Shown piece after piece: positions 40,906 through 49,116 of a DNA stretch of 64,000 nucleotides. Both the position numbers and the translations under genes were made by a program. Below the pieces are notes generated by a model. That model did no database searches. It worked only from the letters and a program-made list of their open reading frames with translations, and was not told where the DNA came from. The DNA is from Amycolatopsis sp. WAC 01376. GTDB taxonomy: Bacteria > Actinomycetota > Actinomycetes > Mycobacteriales > Pseudonocardiaceae. The number at the start of each line of letters is the position of its first letter. The first letter of the stretch is position 1. Location of the stretch: contig NZ_QHKL01000009.1 of assembly GCF_003947415.1 (NCBI RefSeq), forward strand, positions 1 to 64,000, read 5' to 3'.

Positions 40906-41931
40906 ATGCCGGTCTGGCGATTCCAGGTGGCCCGTTGGGCGACCTTCGACGACTGCGCCGCAGCCCTCGATCTGACGCCCGGCGAACTCTCGTGGTTCGC
41001 CGACGCGAAGGGCTGGAACAGGCGTGCGGACGAGCCGGTCCGGCACTACACCTACCGCTGGATCCCGACCGCTTCGGGCGGTGTGCGGCTCATCGAGCGG
41101 CCGAAGCCGCGGATCGCCGAACTGCAACGCCGGATCGTGCGGCACGTCGTCGAGGCGCTGCCGGTGCACGAGGCGGCGCACGGGTTCCGGCGCGGACGTT
41201 CGGCGATGTCCTGCGCCGCGCCGCACGCCGGGCGGGAAACCGTGGTCAGGATGGACCTCGAAGGGTTCTTCCCGACGGTGTCCGCGCGCCGGATCTCGGC
41301 GCTGCTCGGCCTCGCGGGGTATCCGCCCGCCGTGGCGGAGGCGCTGGCGGGCGTGCTCACCACAGCCGTTCCGCCCGATGTCCTCGCCACCGCGCCCGAG
41401 GGGCGGCGGGATCCGGCGCGCCTGCGGCTGCTGAACAACCTCGCGGCCACCCATCTGCCGCAGGGCGCGCCGTCGTCGCCTTCGGTCGCGAACGCGGTCA
41501 CGCACCATCTCGACCGCCGGCTCGACGGTCTCGCGCGTGCACTGGGCGCCGCCTACACGCGGTACGCCGACGATCTGGCGTTCTCCGGGGATTCCCTGCC
41601 GCTGCACCGGTTGCTGCCCGGTGTCCGGCGGATCGTGACCGGCGAGGGCTTCCGGCTGCGAGACGACAAGACCTCGGTCGCCGGAGCGCACCAGCGGCAA
41701 CGTGTCGCGGGCCTGGTGGTCAACAGCGCGCCCGCCGCGACGCGCGCCGACTACGACGCCCTGCGCGCACTGCTGCACAACTGCGTCCGAACCGGCCCGG
41801 AGGAGCAGAACCGGACCGCGCATCCGGACTTCCGCGCCCATCTGCTCGGCCGGATCGGCTGGATCGCCGCGTCGTCCCCGGCGCGGGCGGCGAAGCTGCG
41901 CGCGATGTTCGGCGGAATCACCTGGCCCTGA
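40906..41931 (+). CDS. retron-type reverse transcriptase
   Basis: The 341-aa RT has motif 1-2 (GGVRLIERPKPRIAELQRRI), AHGFRRGRS, motif A (VRMDLEGFFPTV, Asp 117), motif B (LPQGAPSSPSVANAV, 184-198), motif C YADD (220-223), motif D region (LRDDKTSVAG) and VAGLVVN (267-273), the retron Y-region that reads VTGLxVN in classic retron RTs. There is no group II intron maturase or endonuclease domain. ATG 40906 is preferred because it lies just beyond the a2 arm of the RNA; the longer frame from 40864 begins inside it. The N-terminus (FDDCAAALDLTPGELSWFAD) recalls RTs of myxobacterial and actinobacterial retron-like families. Confidence 0.88.
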   Translation: MPVWRFQVARWATFDDCAAALDLTPGELSWFADAKGWNRRADEPVRHYTYRWIPTASGGVRLIERPKPRIAELQRRIVRHVVEALPVHEAAHGFRRGRSAMSCAAPHAGRETVVRMDLEGFFPTVSARRISALLGLAGYPPAVAEALAGVLTTAVPPDVLATAPEGRRDPARLRLLNNLAATHLPQGAPSSPSVANAVTHHLDRRLDGLARALGAAYTRYADDLAFSGDSLPLHRLLPGVRRIVTGEGFRLRDDKTSVAGAHQRQRVAGLVVNSAPAATRADYDALRALLHNCVRTGPEEQNRTAHPDFRAHLLGRIGWIAASSPARAAKLRAMFGGITWP

Positions 41932-41953
41932 GCGGGTATGCGATCCTGGACGA

Positions 41954-42541
41954 GTGATCGAGACCGCGGAGGACTACCGAGAAGCCGTTCTTTCCGAGCA
42001 GTGGTGGGAAAAACGCAGTTTCGTCGGCTGTGATTTCACCGAAGCCGACCTGCGCGGGCTGCGCACCCAGGGCTGCACCTTCGACCAGTGCGACTTCACC
42101 AAGGTCGACTTCGAGGGCTCGCGCCACGAGGCGTCGGCGTTCCGGTCGTGCACCTTCGACCGCAGTGTGCTCGCGAGCACGCGGTGGAGCTCCTGTTCGA
42201 TGCTCGGATCGTCCTTTGTGGACTGCCGATTCCAGAAGGTCGCCTTCACCGAATGCGATCTCTCGCTGGTCTCGCTCAGCAAGGCCCGTCTGTCCAAAGT
42301 GGACCTGGGCGGCCTGCGCCTGCGTGAGGCGAACCTGCTCGAAGCGGATCTGACCGGTGCCGACCTGCGAGGTGCGGATCTCACCGGTGCCCGGCTGGCC
42401 GGCGCGAAACTCGAAGGCGCCGACCTGCGTGGCGCGCGGCTCGACGCCAACGGGCTGGTGCAGGCGAACCTCGCCGGTGTCCACGTGGACACCGAGACCG
42501 CGGTCGCCTACGCCGCCGCACACGGCCTCGTCATCCACTGA
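41954..42541 (+). CDS. pentapeptide-repeat protein
   Basis: The 195-aa product is a right-handed beta-helix of A(D/N)LxX repeats: CDFTEADLRGLRTQGCTFDQ, then a less regular middle rich in Cys/Phe, then LREANLLEADLTGADLRGAD and LTGARLAGAKLEGADLRGAR. Some family members mimic DNA and inhibit or protect gyrase. It starts at GTG 41954, 22 nt after the RT stop, with a possible GATCCT -10 box 6 nt before the GTG, so it could be expressed alone. Being directly behind a retron RT makes it a candidate accessory protein; it could equally be a bystander. Confidence 0.85.
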   Translation: MIETAEDYREAVLSEQWWEKRSFVGCDFTEADLRGLRTQGCTFDQCDFTKVDFEGSRHEASAFRSCTFDRSVLASTRWSSCSMLGSSFVDCRFQKVAFTECDLSLVSLSKARLSKVDLGGLRLREANLLEADLTGADLRGADLTGARLAGAKLEGADLRGARLDANGLVQANLAGVHVDTETAVAYAAAHGLVIH

Positions 42542-42549
42542 CCCCGCGT

Positions 42550-42602
42550 GCTATGAACGGACCGTTCCTTGCAAATTTTGCAAGGAACGGTCCGTTCATA
42601 GC
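42550..42602. terminator. 26-bp perfect palindrome between convergent genes
   Basis: The arm at 42550-42575 (starting GCTATGAACGGACCGTTCC) is the exact reverse complement of 42577-42602, with an AAATTTT centre. It lies 9 nt after the pentapeptide-repeat gene and 10 nt from the stop of the convergent TNT gene and can end transcription both ways. Confidence 0.75.
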
Positions 42603-42611
42603 GCTTGCGGA

Positions 42612-45269
42612 CTAGTCGATCGGCGGTTCGCCCGGGTCCAGCTCGATGAGGTCACCCTCGGCGAGCAGCTCCTCGATGGACGCCGGCAGCAGATACGCCG
42701 AACCGCCACCGGGCTGGTTGAACCACGGGATCGCGACCCCGGCGAGCGCTTCGAGCGGCCGCTGCACGCGGTACACGTGGTACGGCCGGTTCACCCACTC
42801 CGGCACGAGCGAGCGCTCCTCGAACGGCGTCCCGGCCGCGTAGGTCAGGTTGCCGTTCGGGCCACCGAAGCGGTCCAGCTCGCTGCCCGCGGGCAGCTCG
42901 CGCAGCTCCTTGCCGCGGAACAGCGTCAGCGGCGGCTCGCCGTTGAGCGGCGAGATCGGCCAGTTCTGCTTGGCGTCGGGCGCCCCGGCGGCGTTCGCCG
43001 CGACCGGCGGACGGGCCGGTTCCTCGCGCCGCATCGGCGGCGGAGGCGGCGTCACCGGTGGTTCACGCCGCGGCGGCGCGGGCGGCGGGCTCGCCAGCAC
43101 CGGGTTCGGCCGCGCCGGGGGCGCGGGCGGGACCGGCGCGGGGGCGGGCTCGTCGTCCATGTCGTCGCCGAGCAGCTCCTCGGCCGTCGTGAACGCCGTC
43201 TGTTCCTGTGCCGGGATCGACTCCCGCGGCGGCACCGGATGCGAACCGGTCGCGATCTCGGGGGACAGCGTCGCCAGCACGGGCGGCGGCGGAGCCTGCT
43301 CCTCGACCGGCCGCTCTTCGACAGCGGGCTGTTCCTCGGGCGGCGGAGCGCCGTTCGGGTTCAGCAGGACCTTGCCGAGCATGAACGCGGCGGCGTCCTC
43401 GGCGTCGCCGAACACCGCCGGATTGGCCAGCTTCCCGTCGTACCAGCCGACCCGCCAGCCGCCGCCGTCGACCTGCTCGACACTCCAGCCGTGGTCGGTG
43501 GGGGAGCCGATGCGGTAGACGTCCTCGGGCACGTCGAGGTCGTCGAACTTCGCCTGCAGCTCGTTCAGCACCGGCACGGGGTGCTCGGCGCGACGCGGTC
43601 GCTCCGGTGCCGCGCGGCGCGGGGCGTCCTCGCGCCGCGGCTCGGGCTCGGGGCGGGACACGGGCACGGGGACCGGCGGCGAGGCGTCGACCTGCGTGAC
43701 CTCGTTGTCCGACGGCGGGGGTAGGTCCGGCTCCGCGTCGTGCGTGAGGAGGGGCAGTTCAGGACCGGCGTCGGCCTGCTCGACCGGCGTGTAACCGGTG
43801 GTCGTCTCCTCCTCGGGCGGCGCGTACGGCTGGTCCTCTTCCTGCCGGGCGTACGCGTCCTGCTCTTCCACGAGGGGCGGCGGCTCGTAGGCGTCGACCT
43901 GCGCGGGCCGCGCGTACGTGGTGGCCTCCGGGTCGGCGACCTGCGGTTCCGGCGCGGGTTCGGCACGCTGATGCGACGCCTCGTCCTGCCGTTCCTCGTC
44001 GGCGTACGCGTCCTGTTCGGACTCGTGGAACTGCGCCTCGTCGTGCGCGTACGGGTCTTCGTAGCGGCCTTCGTACTGCTGCTCGGCGGCGGCCTCGTGG
44101 AAGTCCTGTGCCTGGTAGTCCTGGGTGTCGTAGTCCTCTTCGTACCGCTGGGCCTGCTCGGCCTGATCGGGAACGGTGGACTCGGCGGCGGGGACGGCCG
44201 CGGCAGCCGCGACCGGTGCCGCGGCAGCCGCAGCGGCGGCCGACTGGTCCGGGCCCTGCTGATGCGGCGGGACGGGCGGCTGAGCGGGCTGGTTCGGGCC
44301 GGGCTGCCCGGGAGCGCCCTGGTTGGCCTGCTGAGGCGGCACGGGGCCGTTCTGCGGCGGTCCCTGCGGAGGCGGGCCCGCGGGCATGCCGTTGGGGCCA
44401 CCCGGTCCACCCGGGCCGTTGGGGCGCTGTTGCGGGGGCTGATTCCCCCGGGTGAGGTACCCCGCGGCGGCCTGCAGCGTCGGGGCGTCGACCTCGGGCA
44501 GCGTGAAATCGTTCTGCCGGACGTGGTCGATCAGGTCGAGTTCCGGTGAGACGCCGTACTCGCGCAGGTAGAAGTTCACGGCGGCGGGCCAGATCCACTG
44601 CCCGTCACTGTGGAAGGCGACCGGGACGGTGGCCTCGGGGGTCTGCGCGAGCCTGTCGATGTCGTAGCCGCGTTCGGTGACCACCAGCGGTGCGCGGTCG
44701 AGGTACTCGAGCAGCCTGTCCTGCTCCTCGATCTCCAGGTCGGGCCGGTTGATCACCGGACGCCCGGCCGGGCCGATGGTGTCGAAGATGCGGGCGATGC
44801 GGAAATGCGGCCCTGGCTGCTCGGGGCCGAGGCCGGACATACGCCGGATCAGCCATTCGGGCACGTTCTCCTCGGAGCGGGGGAACATGCGCAGTTCGTC
44901 GGACAGCGCCTGCGGAGGCGGCGCGAGGCGCCACTGGGGCTCGTCGCGGTTGTACTCGAGGTTGTAGCTGGACGGGTGATCCAGCTGGTAACGGGCGTTG
45001 AACCAGGTGCCGCGGCCGTCGCGATACATCCCGGCGCGGAGCCTGCCGAACAGCGTCGCGATGTCATGCGTCGCGACCCACTCGTGCGCGGTGCCGTCCT
45101 CGGTGATGATCTCGCCGGTCATCTCGTGGTACCTGCCGACGGCTCGGTACTCGGCGGTCACCTTTCGCCAATCGCGCGGCGCGGCCCGCAGCAGGGCGAG
45201 GCCGATCTGTTTGACCAGGGTGTCCTGCTCGGTCGCGTTCAGCTGAGTCGTCGGTTGTGCCACGGTCAC
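42612..45269 (-). CDS. TNT-domain NAD glycohydrolase-type toxin with YezG/DUF600-like N-terminus
   Basis: The 885-aa product has three parts. The N-terminal 130 residues (VKQIGLALLRAAPRDWRKVT, then GTWFNARYQLDHPSSYNLEY) resemble the YezG/DUF600 immunity fold. A long Pro/Gln/Glu-rich linker follows. The C-terminal 115 residues (ELDRFGGPNGNLTYAAGTPF, WVNRPYHVYRVQRPLEALAG, IPWFNQPGGGSAYLLP) match the TNT domain of CpnT, with the catalytic His and Gln in YHVYRV and FNQPGGG. There is no signal peptide. GTG 45269 has a TACGGT -10 box 6 nt upstream, a leaderless start. A separate immunity gene is not evident. Confidence 0.85.
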   Translation of the reverse strand: MTVAQPTTQLNATEQDTLVKQIGLALLRAAPRDWRKVTAEYRAVGRYHEMTGEIITEDGTAHEWVATHDIATLFGRLRAGMYRDGRGTWFNARYQLDHPSSYNLEYNRDEPQWRLAPPPQALSDELRMFPRSEENVPEWLIRRMSGLGPEQPGPHFRIARIFDTIGPAGRPVINRPDLEIEEQDRLLEYLDRAPLVVTERGYDIDRLAQTPEATVPVAFHSDGQWIWPAAVNFYLREYGVSPELDLIDHVRQNDFTLPEVDAPTLQAAAGYLTRGNQPPQQRPNGPGGPGGPNGMPAGPPPQGPPQNGPVPPQQANQGAPGQPGPNQPAQPPVPPHQQGPDQSAAAAAAAAPVAAAAAVPAAESTVPDQAEQAQRYEEDYDTQDYQAQDFHEAAAEQQYEGRYEDPYAHDEAQFHESEQDAYADEERQDEASHQRAEPAPEPQVADPEATTYARPAQVDAYEPPPLVEEQDAYARQEEDQPYAPPEEETTTGYTPVEQADAGPELPLLTHDAEPDLPPPSDNEVTQVDASPPVPVPVSRPEPEPRREDAPRRAAPERPRRAEHPVPVLNELQAKFDDLDVPEDVYRIGSPTDHGWSVEQVDGGGWRVGWYDGKLANPAVFGDAEDAAAFMLGKVLLNPNGAPPPEEQPAVEERPVEEQAPPPPVLATLSPEIATGSHPVPPRESIPAQEQTAFTTAEELLGDDMDDEPAPAPVPPAPPARPNPVLASPPPAPPRREPPVTPPPPPMRREEPARPPVAANAAGAPDAKQNWPISPLNGEPPLTLFRGKELRELPAGSELDRFGGPNGNLTYAAGTPFEERSLVPEWVNRPYHVYRVQRPLEALAGVAIPWFNQPGGGSAYLLPASIEELLAEGDLIELDPGEPPID

Positions 45270-45381
45270 ATTTTGACCGTATCCGCGCTCGCGTGCACCC
45301 CGCATGTGGGTTTTGCCGCTATTGACAGTCCAGAAGACGCCCTGACCTGGTGTCGGCTCACTCACCCGGGATACTGACGGC

Positions 45382-45423
45382 GTGAACCGATCTGCCCGCG
45401 AGACCCTGAAGGACGAGGACTGA
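45382..45423 (+). CDS. possible 13-codon leader peptide of the DUF3017 gene
   Basis: GTG 45382 opens a frame VNRSARETLKDED ending at TGA 45421-45423, which overlaps the ATG of the DUF3017 gene (TGATG). A GATACT -10 box lies 6-7 nt upstream. Translation of the short frame may couple to the main gene. Candidate only. Confidence 0.25.
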   Translation: MNRSARETLKDED

Positions 45424-45722
45424 TGGCGGTGGCCGGACAGCGGCGTGACCGTGGGGCACTGCTCCATCACCTGCCGTTCCTGGTGGTGATGCTGGTGGTG
45501 GCCGTCGCCGCCCTGCGGATCGGCCAGTACCACTGGCGGCAGGGTGCCGCGCTGATCGGCGCCGCGCTGCTGCTCGCCGGCCTGCTCCGGGCGGCGCTGC
45601 CCGAGGCGAAGGCCGGGCTGCTGGCCATCCGGGGCAAGCCGGTCGACGTCCTGACCTACGGCGCGCTCTCCGTCTTGATCCTGTTCATCGCGTTCACGAT
45701 CACCGGCGGGCCCCTGTCCTGA
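45423..45722 (+). CDS. DUF3017 membrane protein
   Basis: The 99-aa protein has three hydrophobic helices (LLHHLPFLVVMLVVAVAALR, ALIGAALLLAGLLRAAL, LTYGALSVLILFIAFTI) and conserved loop LPEAKAGLLAIRGKPVDVLT, typical of DUF3017. In other actinobacteria it often follows folD near purH, but here it is displaced 17 kb from purH. AAGGACGAGG precedes ATG 45423. It converges with the MFS gene. Confidence 0.82.
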   Translation: MAVAGQRRDRGALLHHLPFLVVMLVVAVAALRIGQYHWRQGAALIGAALLLAGLLRAALPEAKAGLLAIRGKPVDVLTYGALSVLILFIAFTITGGPLS

Positions 45723-45728
45723 GTCGGC

Positions 45729-46901
45729 TCAGGAGGCCATGGCGGGGCTGAGCCGGGCTTCGCGGCGGTCCAGGCTGCCGGACACCACGGCCAGCGAGAG
45801 CCCCAGGACGGCCAGCGACGCGCCGACCCAGTTGGGTGCGACCAGGCCGAGGCCACCCGCGATGACCAGGCCGCCGAGGTAGGCGCCGATGGAGTTCGCG
45901 ATGTTGAACGCCGACTGCACGGCCGCGGAGACCAGCGACGGCGTCCCGCCCGCCTTCTCCATGATCCTGGCCTGCATCATCGGGCCGATCATGAACCCGG
46001 CGAGGCCGACGAAGAAGATCGTCACCGCCGCGCCGACCTTGCCGTTCGCGGTGAAGGTGAAGATCGCCAGTACCGAAGCGAGCGCGATCAGCGAGACGTA
46101 GAGGCTCGGCATCAGCGCCTTGTCGGCGAGCCTGCCGCCGAGGTAGTTGCCGATCGTCATGCCGACCCCGGCCAGCGAGAGCAGCAGGGTGACGTGCGAT
46201 GGCGAATAGCCGGTGACGTCGGTCAGCATCGGCGCGATGTAGGACAGGCAGGCGAACACGCCGCCGAGACCGAAGGTGACGATCGCGAGCGCGAGCCACA
46301 CCTGCGGGCGGCGGAAGGCGCCGAGTTCGCCGCGCAGCGACGGCTCGACCGGTTTGCCCTGGTGGGGGACCAGTTTCGCGATCGCGGCCATGGCGAACAG
46401 GCCGATCACGGCCACGACACCGAAGGTCGCGCGCCAGCCGACCTTCTGGCCGAGCAGCGTCCCGAGCGGCACGCCGACGACGTTGGCCAGCGTCAGGCCC
46501 ATGAACATCATCGAGACGGCCTTCGCGCGTTCGCCCTGCTTGGCCAGGCTGGACGCGACGACCGCGCCGGCGCCGAAGAACGCGCCGTGCGGCAGGCCGG
46601 CGAGGAAGCGGAAGGCGACACCGAACTCCTGGTTCGGCGAGAGCGCGAAGAGGGCGTTGCCGAGTGTGAACAGGCCCATCATCGCCAGCAGCATCGTCTT
46701 GCGCGGCAGCCGGACCGCGGCGGCGGTGAGCAGCGGGGCGCCGACGACGACACCGAGGGCGTAGCCGGAGATGAGGTAGCCGGCGGACGGGATCGACACG
46801 CCGAAATCGGCGGCGGCTTCGGGCAGCACGCCCATCATCACGAATTCGGTGGTCCCGATGCCGAAGGCACCGATGGCGAGCGCGAGCAGCGCGACGGGCA
46901 C
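45729..46901 (-). CDS. MFS exporter (AraJ/Cml type)
   Basis: The 390-aa protein has twelve predicted helices. The first contains IGAFGIGTTEFVMMGVLPEA and the loop 2-3 motif ALGVVVGAPLLTAAAVRLPR KT follows, with RFLAGLPHGAFFGAGAVVAS for the antiporter motif. This is the DHA1 arabinose/chloramphenicol efflux subgroup. GTG 46901 follows GGAAGGAG. An ArsR-family regulator lies upstream on the same strand, separated by 185 bp, and may repress it. Confidence 0.9.
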   Translation of the reverse strand: MPVALLALAIGAFGIGTTEFVMMGVLPEAAADFGVSIPSAGYLISGYALGVVVGAPLLTAAAVRLPRKTMLLAMMGLFTLGNALFALSPNQEFGVAFRFLAGLPHGAFFGAGAVVASSLAKQGERAKAVSMMFMGLTLANVVGVPLGTLLGQKVGWRATFGVVAVIGLFAMAAIAKLVPHQGKPVEPSLRGELGAFRRPQVWLALAIVTFGLGGVFACLSYIAPMLTDVTGYSPSHVTLLLSLAGVGMTIGNYLGGRLADKALMPSLYVSLIALASVLAIFTFTANGKVGAAVTIFFVGLAGFMIGPMMQARIMEKAGGTPSLVSAAVQSAFNIANSIGAYLGGLVIAGGLGLVAPNWVGASLAVLGLSLAVVSGSLDRREARLSPAMAS

Positions 46902-47086
46902 GGCTCTCCTTCCGGGGGTCGTACTTGAGGTAAACGATTACTCGCCCAGCGTCGCGAAGGGAGAGCTGAATCGATTTAGGTCTCGGACACAAAAGAAGAC
47001 AGCGAGTGCGGCACCGCTGTCCTTCGTCCAGTTCAACCGATCGAGGGGGCCTTTGTCATCCCGGTTTCGGGTGAGGCTGCCCACCC

Positions 47087-47404
47087 TCAGCGGCGCGCGG
47101 CGAGCACTCCCTGGAGCAGTCCGGGGAAGAGCTCGTCGAGATCGTTGCGGCGCAAGGAGTTGTAGCGGGCGGTGCCCTGCTGGCGGCCCATGATGATGCC
47201 CGCTTCGCGGAGGGTGCGCAGGTGATGGGTGAGTGTGGACTTGGTCACGGCGACGTCGAAACCGCTGCACGAGATCTCGGTGCCGGATTCGGCCAGCTGG
47301 CGGACCATGTCGAGCCGGACCGGGTCCGCGAGCGCGGCGAGGACCGCCTCGATCCGGATCTCGTCCTGTCCGGGATAGACGTACTGGTTGGTCGTCGTGG
47401 CCAT
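47087..47404 (-). CDS. ArsR-family transcriptional repressor
   Basis: The 105-aa winged helix protein reads IEAVLAALADPVRLDMVRQL, then TKSTLTHHLRTLREAGIIMG for the recognition helix, and QQGTARYNSLRRNDLDELFP. One Cys (ISCSGF) lies before the recognition helix, but the CxC metal site of ArsR/SmtB is absent, so it may not respond to metals. Its ATG has a TACTAT -10 box 6 nt upstream (leaderless). A palindrome within its promoter suggests autoregulation. Confidence 0.87.
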   Translation of the reverse strand: MATTTNQYVYPGQDEIRIEAVLAALADPVRLDMVRQLAESGTEISCSGFDVAVTKSTLTHHLRTLREAGIIMGRQQGTARYNSLRRNDLDELFPGLLQGVLAARR

Positions 47405-47411
47405 CCGTCCA

Positions 47412-47452
47412 TAGTACGACGCCTCTCGAACTTTCGGCGAGTTCGTAGTACG
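47412..47452 (-). promoter_or_regulatory. arsR-type promoter with operator palindrome
   Basis: CGAACT at 47427-47432 and AGTTCG at 47440-47445 form a 6-7-6 palindrome upstream of the reverse-strand TACTAT box (47411-47416). Direct TAGTACG repeats at 47412-47418 and 47446-47452 flank it. Confidence 0.5.
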
Positions 47453-47499
47453 GTCACCATCGAACTACGACAACCATCGAACAACGACCCCAAGTCGAC

Positions 47500-47580
47500 T
47501 TTCGCGGGCTAACCGCGATCTGGCACCGGCCAGGCGCCCCCGGGTCCGGATCGCCTTTAGCGGGCTAAACGCGATCCGGT
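47500..47580. repeat. two TTTAGC-family palindromes, one decayed
   Basis: A diverged copy (TTTCGCGGGCTAAC) lies at 47500-47513 and an intact core at 47556-47569, both with CGCGATC flanks. They lie upstream of the MFS gene that starts at 47627 and downstream of the arsR promoter. Confidence 0.75.
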
Positions 47581-47626
47581 GCCGGAGCGGGAGGCGACGG
47601 AAAAAGGGGTCTGGAGCTGGGGAGTC

Positions 47627-48796
47627 ATGACCTTCGCACCACCCAGGACCGCGGTGCTGGCGCTCGGCACCTTCGCGGTCGGCACCAGTGGCTACGTAGT
47701 CGCCGGGCTGCTGCCCGCGCTGACCGGCGAGCTCGGGGTCTCCGAGACGGCCGCCGCGCAGCTGGTCACCGCCTTCGCCATCGCGTACGCGGTCGGCTCG
47801 CCGCTGTTCGCCGCGGTCACGGGCCGCTGGGAACGGCGCACGCTCCTGGTCGCCGCGCTCGTCGTCACGGCCATCGGCAACGCGCTCGCCGCCCTCGCGC
47901 CCGGCTACGTGACCCTGCTCCTCGCGCGCGTGGTCACCGCGATCGGCGCGGCGGTCTTCACGCCGGCCGCGAGTGCCGTCGCCGCCGACCTCACCTGGCC
48001 GGAACGCCGGGGCCGCGCGGTCGCGCTCGTCTTCGGCGGGCTGACCGTCGCGACGATCCTGGGTGTTCCGCTCGGCAGTGTCCTTTCGCAGAGCGTCGGC
48101 TACCAGGCAGTCTTCGCGCTTGTCGCGGTCTTCTCGCTCCTCGGCGCCTTCGCGGTCCGGCTGGTCTTACCCGCGGTCCCGGCGCCGCCACCGGTCCGGC
48201 TGGCCGAACGGTTCACCGTCGCGAAGGACCCGCGCGTCCTCGCCATGCTCGGCGCGACCGTGCTCGGCTGCCTCGCCGCGTTCTCCGTCTACACCTTCAT
48301 CTCGCCGGTCCTGTCCGCCACGGCGGGCGTCCACGGCACGACGGTCAGCCTGCTGCTGTTCGTCTACGGCGCGGGCGGCGCGCTCGGCAACGTCCTCGGC
48401 GGCCGCGCGGCCGACCGGTGGGGCGCCAGGGGACCGCTACTGGTCGTGTTCGGCGGGATCACCGTCGTGCTCGCGCTGTTGCCGCTGGTGGCGACCACCG
48501 TCGCGGGCGCGGCCGTCGTCCTCTTCCTCTGGGGACTGGCCACCTGGTCGGTCAACCCGCCGATCCAGCACCGGCTGATCGAGCTCTCCCGCCAGAACGC
48601 CGGGCTCGTCCTCTCGCTCAACGCGTCCGCGATCTATCTCGGCGTCGGCCTCTCCGGCCTGGTCGGGGGAGCCGTGCTCAGCGGCGGCGGACCCCTCCTG
48701 CTGCCCGAGATCGCGGCGATACTGACCGCGATCGGCGCGGTCGTGGTCGTGGCGGGCTGGCGGAGCCGCGTGAAGCAGCCCGCGCTGGCCGAGTGA
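47627..48796 (+). CDS. MFS exporter (DHA1 family)
   Basis: The 389-aa protein has twelve predicted helices, beginning VLALGTFAVGTSGYVVAGLL, with VGSPLFAAVTGRWERRTLLV for the loop 2-3 motif and RVVTAIGAAVFTPAASAVAA for the antiporter motif. Family members export drugs or sugars; the substrate is unknown. ATG 47627 is chosen because a GGGGAG lies close upstream and the upstream 16 residues are not membrane-like. Confidence 0.9.
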   Translation: MTFAPPRTAVLALGTFAVGTSGYVVAGLLPALTGELGVSETAAAQLVTAFAIAYAVGSPLFAAVTGRWERRTLLVAALVVTAIGNALAALAPGYVTLLLARVVTAIGAAVFTPAASAVAADLTWPERRGRAVALVFGGLTVATILGVPLGSVLSQSVGYQAVFALVAVFSLLGAFAVRLVLPAVPAPPPVRLAERFTVAKDPRVLAMLGATVLGCLAAFSVYTFISPVLSATAGVHGTTVSLLLFVYGAGGALGNVLGGRAADRWGARGPLLVVFGGITVVLALLPLVATTVAGAAVVLFLWGLATWSVNPPIQHRLIELSRQNAGLVLSLNASAIYLGVGLSGLVGGAVLSGGGPLLLPEIAAILTAIGAVVVVAGWRSRVKQPALAE

Positions 48797-48799
48797 CGC

Positions 48800-48988
48800 C
48801 TATTCGGCGCGAGTCTGGACTTCGCAGTCGGGGCCGGGGAAGACCAGCCCTTCGTGCCCGTCCGCGAACCGGACGAGATACGGCGGAGCACCGTGTTCTC
48901 CGCGTACCTCGAGGATTTCACCGTGTCGCTCGGCCGAGCCGACCGTGCGTCCGTGCACGTGGATCTCGTCTCCGACGGTCGCCTGCAT
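48800..48988 (-). CDS. DUF1918 protein
   Basis: The 62-aa protein reads MQATVGDEIHVHGRTVGSAE, EILEVRGEHGAPPYLVRFAD and GHEGLVFPGPDCEVQ, a complete DUF1918 SH3-like barrel common in actinobacteria. Its function is unknown; nucleic acid or small-molecule binding has been suggested for the fold. ATG 48988 follows GGAGGTGAT. It converges with the MFS gene. Confidence 0.9.
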   Translation of the reverse strand: MQATVGDEIHVHGRTVGSAERHGEILEVRGEHGAPPYLVRFADGHEGLVFPGPDCEVQTRAE

Positions 48989-49116
48989 GAGAAATCACCT
49001 CCGACACTTCAAGGTTAGGAGTGTCGGCGGGGTTCGTACAGGTGCCCGCCACGATCGGTCGAGTGCGAAAGGGAAATCCGCGGGTCCGCCGTGATCGTCG
49101 TCGATAGGCTGGCCGG

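Noticed and set aside
47456..47490. LexA box near ATCGAACTACGACAACCATCGAAC
   Set aside because: The two TCGAAC words are direct, not inverted, so they do not form an SOS palindrome.
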